Source of the DNA: an uncultured Clostridia bacterium
Lineage (GTDB): Bacteria; Bacillota; Clostridia; Oscillospirales; CAG-272
Assembly: GCA_947630015.1 (NCBI GenBank)
Contig: CANRFY010000012.1
Location: 1 to 56,394, forward strand
DNA: 56,394 nucleotides
Reading direction: 5' to 3'
Part shown: in pieces, positions 9,062-16,545 of the stretch
Layout: each line of letters starts with the position of its first letter
Numbering within the stretch: position 1 is the stretch's first letter
The notes under the pieces: model-generated
The model's input: only the letters and a program-made list of their open reading frames with translations
Database searches by the model: none
Told to the model about the DNA's origin: nothing
Made by a program: the position numbers and the translations under genes

Positions 9062-9662
9062 CTTTTACCGTCCCCAATAAGCCGAGCGCCGGCAGTATGC
9101 ACGCGCCGACGGAATTTCCCGCTATCACGAGCCATATGAACAGCGCCGCCTGCGCCGACACGATCCCCGACGCGGCGAAATAAAACATATCCGCGATCGA
9201 ATGCTCGAATCCCGCAAGGATGAACACGGGGATGCAGAACAGTATCCCTGTGACGGTCCCGCGTTCGCGGAACACGCTGACGGCTATGTACATTAAAACG
9301 CCGCAGAATATGCCGCGCACGAACGTCGAAAAAATCGGCTGCGTCAGCTTGCCGTCGCACAAAGTCTGCGCCGCCTGTACTATCGCCGGCATCGCGAAGC
9401 GGATGAGATATCCGCAAAGGATCGTCCCGATCGCATTTCCCAAAAGCGCAAGCAAAAGCTCGGACACGTCCGCCTTTTTGTGCTTTTCCACGATATAGCC
9501 GACCTTGCCCGTAAAGAGCGCGTATCCCTTATAGCATATCGACAGAAGCGCGACCGTGAAAAGCAGCGCGCCCGCGTATCTGTTATCGCAGGTGAGGAAC
9601 ACCGCGCCGCCGATCGAGATCATTATCCCCGCCGATACGCCGGAAGCGATCCCCTTTACCAT
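9048..9662 (-). CDS. Formate/nitrite-transporter (FNT) family channel
   Basis: About 204 residues, strongly hydrophobic, with about six membrane segments. FNT hallmarks are the start KGIASGVSAGIMISIGG, the internal LLALLGNAIGTILCGYL (the family's GN half-helix region), RGIFCGVLMYIAV, and above all FILAGFEHSIADMFYF, which contains the conserved channel histidine. It is shorter than most FNT proteins (about 255-285), mainly at the N-terminus and in loops. It overlaps purM by 7 bases and purN by 14, so it is expressed with both. FNT members move formate, nitrite, hydrosulfide or similar anions; formate is the natural guess because formate feeds 10-formyl-THF for PurN and AICAR transformylase. 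Substrate and direction are inference. Confidence 0.85.
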   Translation of the reverse strand: MVKGIASGVSAGIMISIGGAVFLTCDNRYAGALLFTVALLSICYKGYALFTGKVGYIVEKHKKADVSELLLALLGNAIGTILCGYLIRFAMPAIVQAAQTLCDGKLTQPIFSTFVRGIFCGVLMYIAVSVFRERGTVTGILFCIPVFILAGFEHSIADMFYFAASGIVSAQAALFIWLVIAGNSVGACILPALGLLGTVKDGEK

Positions 9663-10708
9663 ATCTTTATCTTCTCGCCGTCGTCGCTGGCCCCGACGAT
9701 CTCGCCGATCACGTATGCGTCGACGCCGTGACCCGCAAGCGTCGATATAGCCTTGTCCGCGTCGTTTCTACCGACGACGACGCTCATCCCGACGCCCATA
9801 TTGTATGTGTTATACATATCGCGCTCCGAGATGCCGCCGCGCTTCATGATCAAATCGAATATCGGCAGCACCCGCACCGCCGCACGCTCGATCTTCGCGC
9901 ACAGCCCGTCGGGGATAGAGCGCGGAATATTTTCGTAGAATCCGCCGCCCGTGATGTGCGAGATGCCCTTGACCTCGACTTTTTCGATCAAATCAAGCAC
10001 GGGCTTCACGTATATCCTCGTCGGCGTCAGAAGCGTCTCGCCGATCGATTTGCCGTCAAGCTCGTCCGTCGGCGACGTGATGTCGGCGTGTTCGACGTCG
10101 AACACGCGGCGCACGAGCGAGAATCCGTTTGAATGGACTCCCGACGACGGCAGCGCGATCACGACGTCGCCCGCGCGCATTTTGCCGCTGTCGATGATCT
10201 TGTCGCGGTCGACGATGCCGGTGCAATAGCCGGCGAGATCGTATTCGTCCTCCGGCATAAGCCCCGGATGCTCCGCCGTCTCCCCGCCGATCAGCGCCAT
10301 TCCCGCGTCGACGCACCCGTCGCAGACGCCCTTCACTATCTCCGCTATCCTCTCCGGCACGTTCTTGCCGCACGCGATGTAATCGAGGAAGAAGAGCGGC
10401 TTCGCGCCGCAGCAGATGATGTCGTTGCAGCACATCGCGACGCAGTCGATCCCGATCGTGTCGTGCTTGTCGAGCAGAAACGCCAGCTTCAATTTCGTGC
10501 CGACGCCGTCCGTCCCCGATACAAGCACGGGATTTTTGATCCCCGTAAGATCGGGCGCGAACAGCCCGCCGAACCCGCCGACATCGGATACGCATCCCGA
10601 AATCTGCGTGCGCTTTATATGCTCGCGCATCAGCTCCACCGACCGATAACCCGCAACGATATCGACGCCGGCGGCCGCGTAAGCATCAGACTTAGAGTTA
10701 GTATTCAT
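9656..10708 (-). CDS. purM: Phosphoribosylformylglycinamidine cyclo-ligase (AIR synthetase)
   Basis: Closes FGAM to AIR with ATP. 350 residues, typical. Motifs: YAAAGVDIVAGYRSVELM at the N-terminus, FGGLFAPD, SGTDGVGTKLKLA, DCVAMCCNDIICCGAKPLFFLDY, ALIGGETAEHPG, and ITGGGFYENIPR. ATG at 10708 with AAAGGA upstream. A 91-base gap with a REP-like hairpin separates it from the PurF-like gene, the largest gap in the operon apart from that before glyA. Its stop overlaps the start of the FNT channel gene by 7 bases. Nothing is missing from the sequence. Confidence 0.96.
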   Translation of the reverse strand: MNTNSKSDAYAAAGVDIVAGYRSVELMREHIKRTQISGCVSDVGGFGGLFAPDLTGIKNPVLVSGTDGVGTKLKLAFLLDKHDTIGIDCVAMCCNDIICCGAKPLFFLDYIACGKNVPERIAEIVKGVCDGCVDAGMALIGGETAEHPGLMPEDEYDLAGYCTGIVDRDKIIDSGKMRAGDVVIALPSSGVHSNGFSLVRRVFDVEHADITSPTDELDGKSIGETLLTPTRIYVKPVLDLIEKVEVKGISHITGGGFYENIPRSIPDGLCAKIERAAVRVLPIFDLIMKRGGISERDMYNTYNMGVGMSVVVGRNDADKAISTLAGHGVDAYVIGEIVGASDDGEKIKIW

Positions 10709-10730
10709 ATATTGATCCTTTCATGAAAGC

Positions 10731-10797
10731 TTTTGAAGATTCCAAAGGAACTTTTCCAGAAAAGTTCCTTTGGCGGGGTTCGGGGCGGCGCCCCGAC
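10731..10797. repeat. REP-like double hairpin between purF-like gene and purM
   Basis: The motif AAGCTTTTGAAGATTCC is followed by a perfect 14-bp stem (CCAAAGGAACTTTT / AAAAGTTCCTTTGG, 10742-10773) and then a second stem CGGGGCG/GCCCCG (10781-10795). Related hairpins occur at 1456-1500, 39611-39660 and 39741-39823. Because it sits inside an operon without a clean U-tract on the coding strand, it looks more like a processing or stabilising element than a strong terminator. Confidence 0.6.
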
Positions 10798-10799
10798 TC

Positions 10800-12224
10800 T
10801 TACTCTTTACCGCTCCAGCAGTATGTGCAGAGCTTGCACTTCGGCAGTCCGATCGCCTCGATGATGCCGTCCAGCGACTGGAATTCGAGCGAGGCGAGGT
10901 GAAGGTCCTCGCTTATTTTCTCGCGCAGACGGCGTCCGCGCTCCGTCGACCCGTCGCTGTATTCGTCGATGTGTTCGAGTCCCTCCTCGCCCTCCAGCTC
11001 GACGATGACGCGTCTTGCGATCAGCTCCATCTCGCTTCTTGAGCGCGAGAAATTCAGATATTTGCAGCCGTACATTATCGGCGGGCAGGCGGAGCGCATA
11101 TGCACTTCCTTCGCGCCGTGATCGTATAGGAATTCCACCGTCTCGCGCAGCTGCGTGCCGCGCACGATAGAATCGTCGACGAACAGGAGCTTTTTATCCT
11201 GTATCAGCTCGTGGACCGGTATCTGCTTCATTTTTGCGATGCGGTTGCGCTCCGACTGCTGCGTCGGCATGAAGCTGCGCGACCATGTCGGCGTATACTT
11301 TATGAACGCGCGCGCGAACGGCAGGCCGCTCTCGTTTGCGTATCCGATCGCGTGCGGCGTACCGGAATCGGGCATACCGCCGATGTAGTCGACGTCGCCC
11401 GCGACGTCCGCCTCCTTGTCGTGACGCGCCATAATAGCGCCGTTTCTGTATCTCATCATCTCGACGTTGACGCCCTCGTAAGTCGATGTCGGATAGCCGT
11501 AATAGCTCCACAGAAACGCGCATATCCTCATTTCGTCGCCGGCGGGCGAAAGCTGCTCGATCCCGTCGGCGGTGACGCGCACGATCTCGCCCGGGCCGAG
11601 TTCCAGCTCGTCCTCGTATCCGAGCTTTTTATACGCGAACGACTCGAACGAGACCGCGTATCCGTCCTCGCTTTTCCCGATCGTAACAGGCAGTCGTCCG
11701 AGCCTGTCGCGCGCCGCGATCAGACTGCCGTCGCCGCACAAAATCAATATCGACGCCGTGCCCTTGATCTTTTCCTGCGCGAATTTGATCCCCTCCGCAA
11801 ACGTCGGGCGCTGATTTATAAGCCCAGCTACAAGCTCCGTCGTATTGACGGCGCCGCCCGTCATCGCGCCGAAATGGCCGCCCGTCAGGGACAGATATTT
11901 TCCGATCAGCTCGTCGGCGTTGTTGACGACGCCGACGACCGCGATCGCATACGTGCCGATCGCGGCGCGGATCAAAAGCGGCTGCGGATCGTAATCGCTG
12001 ATGCAGCCGATCGCGGCGCGTCCGCTCATCTCCTCGGTTATATGCTCGAATTTCGTCCGAAACGGCGAATTTTCGATGTTGTGTATGTCGCGCTGAAGTC
12101 CGATCTCGTCGTCGAACGCCGCCATTCCGCCGCGCCGCGTGCCGAGATGCGAATGATAATCTGTGCCGAAGAATACGTCAAGCACGGCGTCGCGCCTGCT
12201 CGTTATGCCAAAAAAGCCGCCCAT
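10800..12224 (-). CDS. purF: PurF-like amidophosphoribosyltransferase with degenerate glutaminase site
   Basis: 474 residues, PurF length and fold order: N-terminal Ntn-glutaminase-like domain (1 to about 240), then a phosphoribosyltransferase domain. The PRPP-binding motif LLFVDDSIVRGTQ and the loop RSFMPTQQSERNR are intact, and Cys residues at positions matching the Fe-S ligands of Bacillus PurF seem present (RICAFLW; C-terminal CTYCWSGK). The glutaminase is not intact: the protein begins MGGFFGI where PurF has Met-Cys-Gly, the HNGN oxyanion motif reads VVGV, and the RYSTAG arginine region reads CISDYD. It may use ammonia or a separate glutaminase. Start ATG 12224 with AAAGGA. Second gene of the pur operon, 15 bases after purE. 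Confidence 0.85.
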   Translation of the reverse strand: MGGFFGITSRRDAVLDVFFGTDYHSHLGTRRGGMAAFDDEIGLQRDIHNIENSPFRTKFEHITEEMSGRAAIGCISDYDPQPLLIRAAIGTYAIAVVGVVNNADELIGKYLSLTGGHFGAMTGGAVNTTELVAGLINQRPTFAEGIKFAQEKIKGTASILILCGDGSLIAARDRLGRLPVTIGKSEDGYAVSFESFAYKKLGYEDELELGPGEIVRVTADGIEQLSPAGDEMRICAFLWSYYGYPTSTYEGVNVEMMRYRNGAIMARHDKEADVAGDVDYIGGMPDSGTPHAIGYANESGLPFARAFIKYTPTWSRSFMPTQQSERNRIAKMKQIPVHELIQDKKLLFVDDSIVRGTQLRETVEFLYDHGAKEVHMRSACPPIMYGCKYLNFSRSRSEMELIARRVIVELEGEEGLEHIDEYSDGSTERGRRLREKISEDLHLASLEFQSLDGIIEAIGLPKCKLCTYCWSGKE

Positions 12225-12239
12225 TTGGTGTTCCTTTCC

Positions 12240-12752
12240 TTACTGCGCCTCATGCAGTCTTGCCGTTATCGACGCGTCCTTTTGCAAAACGGCCTCCGCG
12301 TCGGCGGCGCGCTTCGCGTCGAGCTTGTCCGCAAGCTCCGGCTCTCCGACCGCGATGATCTCGGCCGCAAGTAAAGCGGCATTGACCCCTCCGTTTATCG
12401 CCACAGTCGCCACCGGTATGCCCGATGGCATCTGTACAGTCGATAAAAGGGCGTCAATGCCGTCAAGATTCGATGATTTACAGGGTATGCCGATAACGGG
12501 GAGCGTCGTGTTCGCCGCTATCGCTCCCGCGAGATGCGCCGCCATGCCCGCCGCCGCTATCAAAACGCCGAAGCCGTTCGACTTCGCGCCGGCGGCAAAA
12601 TCGCGCGCCGCCTCGGGCGTTCTGTGCGCCGAATATACGTGCGCTTCATACGGCACGCCGAGCGCGTCGAGCGTGTCGGTACATTTTTTGATGATCGGCA
12701 GATCGCTGTCGCTGCCCATCACGATTCCGACTTTCTTCATTTTGTGTACCAT
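12240..12752 (-). CDS. purE: N5-carboxyaminoimidazole ribonucleotide mutase / AIR carboxylase
   Basis: About 170 residues, typical PurE, making CAIR. Motifs: VGIVMGSDSDLPI, YEAHVYSAHRTPEAA, IAAAGMAAHLAGAIAA and LPVIGIPC, ending in the usual C-terminal helix. I place the start at ATG 12752 (MVHKMKK) because AGGA is five bases upstream; ATG 12740 (MKKVGIV) is the alternative. The open frame continues upstream through the riboswitch, but that extension is not protein-like. First gene of the operon, directly downstream of a ZTP riboswitch and its terminator. No purK is present in the window, so either purK lies elsewhere or this is a class II enzyme carboxylating AIR directly; I cannot decide from motifs. 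Confidence 0.95.
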   Translation of the reverse strand: MVHKMKKVGIVMGSDSDLPIIKKCTDTLDALGVPYEAHVYSAHRTPEAARDFAAGAKSNGFGVLIAAAGMAAHLAGAIAANTTLPVIGIPCKSSNLDGIDALLSTVQMPSGIPVATVAINGGVNAALLAAEIIAVGEPELADKLDAKRAADAEAVLQKDASITARLHEAQ

Positions 12753-12823
12753 GCCTTTCCTGACCCCGCCGTCGGTCAAAGTCCCGCGGAACATTTGCGG
12801 TTTTCCTTTCTTTAAATGAAAAC

Positions 12824-12863
12824 AAAAAGGCATACTCGGGACTATAATAGCTCTGAGTATGCC
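12824..12863 (-). terminator. Riboswitch-controlled terminator upstream of purE
   Basis: On the minus strand GGCATACTC pairs with GAGTATGCC and is followed by a run of five U (12824-12828). The 5' arm of the stem overlaps the last bases of the conserved CCGUCUGGGCA of the ZTP aptamer (12860-12870). Ligand-stabilised aptamer and terminator are therefore mutually exclusive, the known arrangement of genetic ON switches in this class. Confidence 0.85.
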
Positions 12864-12995
12864 CAGACGGCCGGCAATTTCCGAGGGCCTCGGGCATAGC
12901 GCCGACCTTGGCATAACGCCAAGTGACCGCGCGTCCCTACGATTTTTCCGCTCCCTTGTGGTCGCTCCACGAATGTCCGTCAGTCGCGGAAAATA
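12860..12995 (-). ncRNA. ZTP (pfl) riboswitch of the pur operon
   Basis: Minus-strand RNA with the class landmarks: GCGACUGACGG (12977-12987), a CGUGG(A)...CCAC hairpin (12958-12971), GGGAGC (12950-12955), and the distal CCGUCUGGGCA (12860-12870). The usual GGCGG/CCGCC pairing appears as GACGG/CCGUC, a compensatory change supporting the helix and pseudoknot. An 8-bp stem joins UUUUCCGC (12986-12993) to GCGGAAAA (12944-12951). The linker between the two halves is long, about 73 bases, with its own hairpins. ZTP and ZMP accumulate when 10-formyl-THF is short; binding is known to turn such genes on. This fits an operon rich in folate-dependent steps. Identified by motif; a covariance search would confirm. 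Confidence 0.87.
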
Positions 12996-13016
12996 CGCCC
13001 TTTTCTTCACGAAAAT

Positions 13017-13045
13017 ATTATATCAAAACGCCATGTTCATGTCAA
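13017..13045 (-). promoter_or_regulatory. Sigma-A promoter of the pur operon
   Basis: TTGACA (13040-13045), 17-base spacer, TATAAT (13017-13022), reading on the minus strand: a perfect consensus match. Transcription would start near 13010, just before the riboswitch. The promoter overlaps the 3' end of the small unknown gene upstream. Confidence 0.9.
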
Positions 13046-13442
13046 GACAAAAAGCGCGTTTTTTTCGCGTTTTGGCGCGCGAAAGATACGCGCACTCACC
13101 GTGCGAAACGTCGAACAGATGCCTCTCGCATATGCGGCTTATAACGCGCGTCCCGCATCTCAGCGTATATGTGATCGTGACGGAGGCGCGGCCGCCGTTT
13201 TGCTCGCCGTCGTAGCTGATAAAGAGCGCATACGGCCGGAAAGCGAACGCGCGTCCCGCCGCGGCGTATGAATCGCACGCGGAAGCTGCCGGCGGCAAAA
13301 TCGAGCTTTTAAACATTTCCGAAGCTTTCGCCTTATGCGCGCGCACAAAATCGTCCGCGAGTGCGGTGTTCACCGCTATGTCGAGCCGCGCCGCGGCGCG
13401 GCCTTCGTCCGTGTATCCCGTGTATCTTTCATGCTCCGCCAT
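13023..13442 (-). CDS. Small protein of unknown function
   Basis: About 139 residues from ATG 13442, chosen because GGAGG lies five bases upstream; the frame stays open further up without a ribosome binding site. The chain has an N-terminal helical half (DEGRAAARLDIAVNTALADD) and a C-terminal beta-rich half with ITYTLRCGTRVISRIC and RHLFDVSHGE, ending in a basic tail. No signal peptide or membrane segment. I do not recognise the family. It is divergent from the metallopeptidase gene, with a 111-base shared promoter region, and its last codons contain the pur operon promoter, so read-through into pur is possible. Frame, start context and base composition favour a real gene, but there is no functional clue. 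Confidence 0.6.
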   Translation of the reverse strand: MAEHERYTGYTDEGRAAARLDIAVNTALADDFVRAHKAKASEMFKSSILPPAASACDSYAAAGRAFAFRPYALFISYDGEQNGGRASVTITYTLRCGTRVISRICERHLFDVSHGECAYLSRAKTRKKRAFCLDMNMAF

Positions 13443-13489
13443 AATATCCTCCGCGCGCGGCAATCCGCCCCGCCACATTTATTATATTG

Positions 13490-13518
13490 TTGCAAGAGGC
13501 GCGTTTATGTGGTAAAAT
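13490..13518 (+). promoter_or_regulatory. Promoter of the ASCH-metallopeptidase gene
   Basis: TTGCAA (13490-13495), 17-base spacer, TAAAAT (13513-13518), about 36 bases before the ATG at 13554. A TATAAT on the opposite strand (13481-13486) may serve the divergent small gene, but its -35 match is weak. Confidence 0.7.
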
Positions 13519-13553
13519 TCAGTCATGGAGCAATATCGTTTCGGGGTGAGATC

Positions 13554-15587
13554 ATGAACGCGATACATATGAAGCTGCGCGGACGTCCATACGATCTGAT
13601 CGGCTGCGGTGTCAAGACTGTCGAATGCAGGCTGTACGATGAAAAGCGGCGCGCCATACGCGCCGGCGATCTTCTGATATTTCACAAACAGCCGTACCTT
13701 CACGAGGTCATGTACAGGCGCGTCGGCGCCGTCGAGCGCTTTTCGTCTTGGGCCGATATGTTCACGTCGTTCGGCGGAGGCGCGCTCGGCTGCCGTCCCG
13801 ACGAGAATGCCGACGATTTCGCGCGCGCGATGTCGGAATATTACAGCGCCGAGGACGCCGAGGCGCTCGGCGTCTGCGCCATAACGCTTCTGCCGTATGA
13901 GGGCGGATACGAGATCCCCGTCACGGGCGCGCGCCGCATCAATGAGCGCGATATCGAGATTCATTTCGCCGACGATTTCGAGACAGGCTCGGAGCCTGCG
14001 TACACCGATTATAAAACCGAATGCGGCGGCGTCCCTCTCCGCCTCGATGAGAACTACGGCCGCCATGGCCGCGTCCATTTTGCAAAGACCGCGACCGTGA
14101 GGCTCCGCAATCCCCTTCCCGTCGGCGACGGCGCGCCCGTCGTCAAGATCGGCGTTTTCGGGCGCGAATACGACGCGCCGTATGACGACTTCTATAAATA
14201 TTACGTCAAGAGCGCCGCGGGCATAACTGTCAAGGGATCGGGCGCGCTTTTGCTCGGCGAGGCGACCGTTCGGCGCGCCGCCGAGATCGTCGATGTCATG
14301 CTCGGCTCGTCGCCCGACATCGCCGAACAGATGGTGAAGTCCGGCGCGTCGCTGTCAATTTACGGCAAGGGCGAATGCGCGTTCCACATTCCCGAACACA
14401 GGGGCGGATACAGGGTCGAATCGCTCTATGTCGAGGGCTTCGGCGGCGTCGCGTGCAGCATCACGGAATGCAACGTCTGGCACTGGCGCGCCGACCGCAA
14501 CCCGCCCGATCCCGATTACACGACGCGCTACATCGACGAAAGCATCCTCGTTCACGAATTCGGCCACGGCGTCAAGATCGCCGGCATCGACAGGATGGCG
14601 GACCGCTCGCTGCACGACGAATTTCTGATGCTGTACAGGCACGCGCGTGCCGCCGGCCTCTGGCCGGACACATACGCGATATCGAATCCCGACGAGTATT
14701 TCGCGACGCTGTCCGCGATCTGGTTCAACGTCATGAACGAATGCCGCCGCGACGACGGCTGGGACGGCGTGCGCGGTCCCGTCAATACGCGCCGCGAGCT
14801 GTACAATTACGACGTCGACGCATACAGATTCTTCGCAAAAATATATCCCCGCCGCGATCTTGACGGAGAATGGACGCCCGTTCCCGACCGCGTTCACGTA
14901 ACGGGACTGCGCGACGATCCCGACGTCGATCTGTCGCATGATCCGCGCACGTTCCCCTATCCGCTCCCGACGCACCGCGACGGCGAGATCGTTTTGGGGG
15001 AAAGATACGCGATACTTAGTCCGCGCGGAGGCTTTGCGGCCGCCGTCGATGAAGATCATGCGGCTCTCGCCGCCGCCGACGGCGATATACCCGATTCTGC
15101 GTCATTTATATTCGAGTCCGCCGAGGGCGGATATCGCATAAGATCGGTTTTTGGCGGATATATGCGCCGCGACGGCGACAGGCTTGCGTTCGGGGGCGAA
15201 GGCTCCGTTTTCGCCGTTGAATATGAGGGCGACGGCATATTCACCGTTCGCTGCGGCGGCGAACGGCTCGTTCTCGCCGGCAGGCGCGGCGTCGGAACGC
15301 CGTTGTCCCTGACGGGCGACGCGGAGCGCCACGGCGGCAGATGGCGGCTGACGCCCATATCGGAATTGAAGCTTCACGCGCTCTTCATCCACGGCGGCGC
15401 CGCAAATGGCAGCGAACGCGGCGTTTTCGCCGCGTCGGGCGAGGCTGTGGCGCTGACGGCCGCCGACTGTGGGCGCAGATTTCTGCGCTGGCGCGCCGCG
15501 CGCGGCGATATCGCGGATGCGGCGTCGCCGACGACGACGATCATTATGTCGGACGCCGACGATGTGGTTTACGCCGATTATGAATAA
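13554..15587 (+). CDS. ASCH domain fused to a putative zinc metallopeptidase and InlB-like repeat
   Basis: About 677 residues from ATG 13554 (GGGGTGAG upstream). Residues 1-115 resemble an ASCH/DUF3850 RNA-binding-type domain (MKLRGRPYDLIGCGVKTVE, then RLYDEKRRAIRAGD). Residues 195-430 look like a gluzincin peptidase: VHEFGHG gives HExxH at 334-338 and the NPDEYFA helix offers Glu381 as third zinc ligand, an arrangement like the anthrax lethal factor family. Residues 485-600 form a beta-rich, trefoil-like stretch, and 605-677 look like a Listeria-Bacteroides (InlB B) repeat. No signal peptide or lipobox is visible, odd for a protein with surface-type repeats. Possibly an intracellular or specially exported protease; the substrate is unknown. 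I know no characterised protein with this domain order. Confidence 0.75.
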   Translation: MNAIHMKLRGRPYDLIGCGVKTVECRLYDEKRRAIRAGDLLIFHKQPYLHEVMYRRVGAVERFSSWADMFTSFGGGALGCRPDENADDFARAMSEYYSAEDAEALGVCAITLLPYEGGYEIPVTGARRINERDIEIHFADDFETGSEPAYTDYKTECGGVPLRLDENYGRHGRVHFAKTATVRLRNPLPVGDGAPVVKIGVFGREYDAPYDDFYKYYVKSAAGITVKGSGALLLGEATVRRAAEIVDVMLGSSPDIAEQMVKSGASLSIYGKGECAFHIPEHRGGYRVESLYVEGFGGVACSITECNVWHWRADRNPPDPDYTTRYIDESILVHEFGHGVKIAGIDRMADRSLHDEFLMLYRHARAAGLWPDTYAISNPDEYFATLSAIWFNVMNECRRDDGWDGVRGPVNTRRELYNYDVDAYRFFAKIYPRRDLDGEWTPVPDRVHVTGLRDDPDVDLSHDPRTFPYPLPTHRDGEIVLGERYAILSPRGGFAAAVDEDHAALAAADGDIPDSASFIFESAEGGYRIRSVFGGYMRRDGDRLAFGGEGSVFAVEYEGDGIFTVRCGGERLVLAGRRGVGTPLSLTGDAERHGGRWRLTPISELKLHALFIHGGAANGSERGVFAASGEAVALTAADCGRRFLRWRAARGDIADAASPTTTIIMSDADDVVYADYE

Positions 15588-16541
15588 TCGGCGCTTGCCG
15601 TCGCAGCGCGCGCGGTTTCGTCGCGGCGATGGGCCAGTTTTGTCCAAGCCTTTTATAAGGGTTTGAAATTTTATTCACATTTCTTTTTTCTTGCAAAGAT
15701 GCTGTTTTGGATGAGGACCCTTTCTTCAAAAGAAAGGGTCCTCCCCCATACCCCCTCTCCAAAAGAACAACGCGCTGAAGCTGAGTGCGAACAGCTCCTC
15801 GCGAGGCGGTTGGTTTGTTATCTAAGTACCATCAACGAGCAAACAAATCAGATATCTAAAAACAATGCGCTCACTTTTGTGGGCGCAATTTATTTCAACA
15901 ATAATTTTCACGCCTACCACAATTCAACCCCACTATCGATGCACTATCGCCCCTGTGCCGTAGGCTTCCCAGCCCCACCTGCGCGCACCGAGCGCGTGTG
16001 ATGCACGACGCTGCCAGCGTCGGATTAACCGCGACGTTTCGTCGGCGCAGTCGAATAAGTCCGCGCGGCGCTGTTCGCACGACACGAGCGAAATCTGACG
16101 CTGTCAGGAATCGATTAACCAAGACAGAATAACCTCGATCTCGACCCGCCGCGCGGAAGCACAAAGCTGTTTACCAAAATATTATCGCGGTTTACGCCCC
16201 AAGCGATTCTTTCCGCCGATTGAATAACGTCGACGCCACACGGGAGCCTTTTCGGGATCGTTAAGGGCCTCTTTTCCGCGAAAAGAGACCCTTAACAAAA
16301 TTTAAAAACTTTGAAAAAGTTTGCTAAAAAGAAATGATAGGATTGCAAAGGCTCATCCTTTGCTTGCGGGTCTCTTTGCCGGCCAGCAAAGAGACCCTTA
16401 ACACTTTTTTAACTTTGCAAAAGTTATAGAACAGGACTGTCGCGTATCGCGAAAGAAACGCATAAGCGGGTTTTCGGGGCGCGCCGCCCCGAGTAAAATC
16501 AAATCGCGGCTCCGCCCTTCCGGACGGAACCGCGATTTGAT
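15588..16541. repeat. Convergent-junction repeat A (modular family, inverted copy)
   Basis: 954 bases between two 3' ends, with no convincing gene. It holds an inverted copy of the family also found at 32.1-32.86, 42.54-43.50 and 48.73-49.47 kb. Modules: the hairpin GGACCCTTTCTT / AAGAAAGGGTCC (15715-15741), the segment complementary to GTTGTTCTTTTGGAGAGGGG, the CCGTAGGCTTCCCAGC segment, GGTTTACGCCCCAAGCG, the stem TTAAGGGCCTCTTTT / AAAAGAGACCCTTAA (16261-16295) and the stem GGGTCTCTTTGC / GCAAAGAGACCC (16368-16397). The outer hairpins resemble bidirectional terminators. Confidence 0.85.
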
Positions 16542-16545
16542 TTAC
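16493..16545 (-). terminator. Terminator of the GH51 gene
   Basis: A long stem pairs ATCAAATCGCGG with CCGCGATTTGAT around a GC-rich apex, A-rich on the 5' side and U-rich on the 3' side when read on the minus strand. It overlaps the stop codon of the GH51 gene. Confidence 0.75.

Noticed and set aside
12740..13010. N-terminal extension of PurE by about 90 residues
   Set aside because: The extension is encoded by the riboswitch and terminator and has no protein-like character; PurE family length fits the short start.
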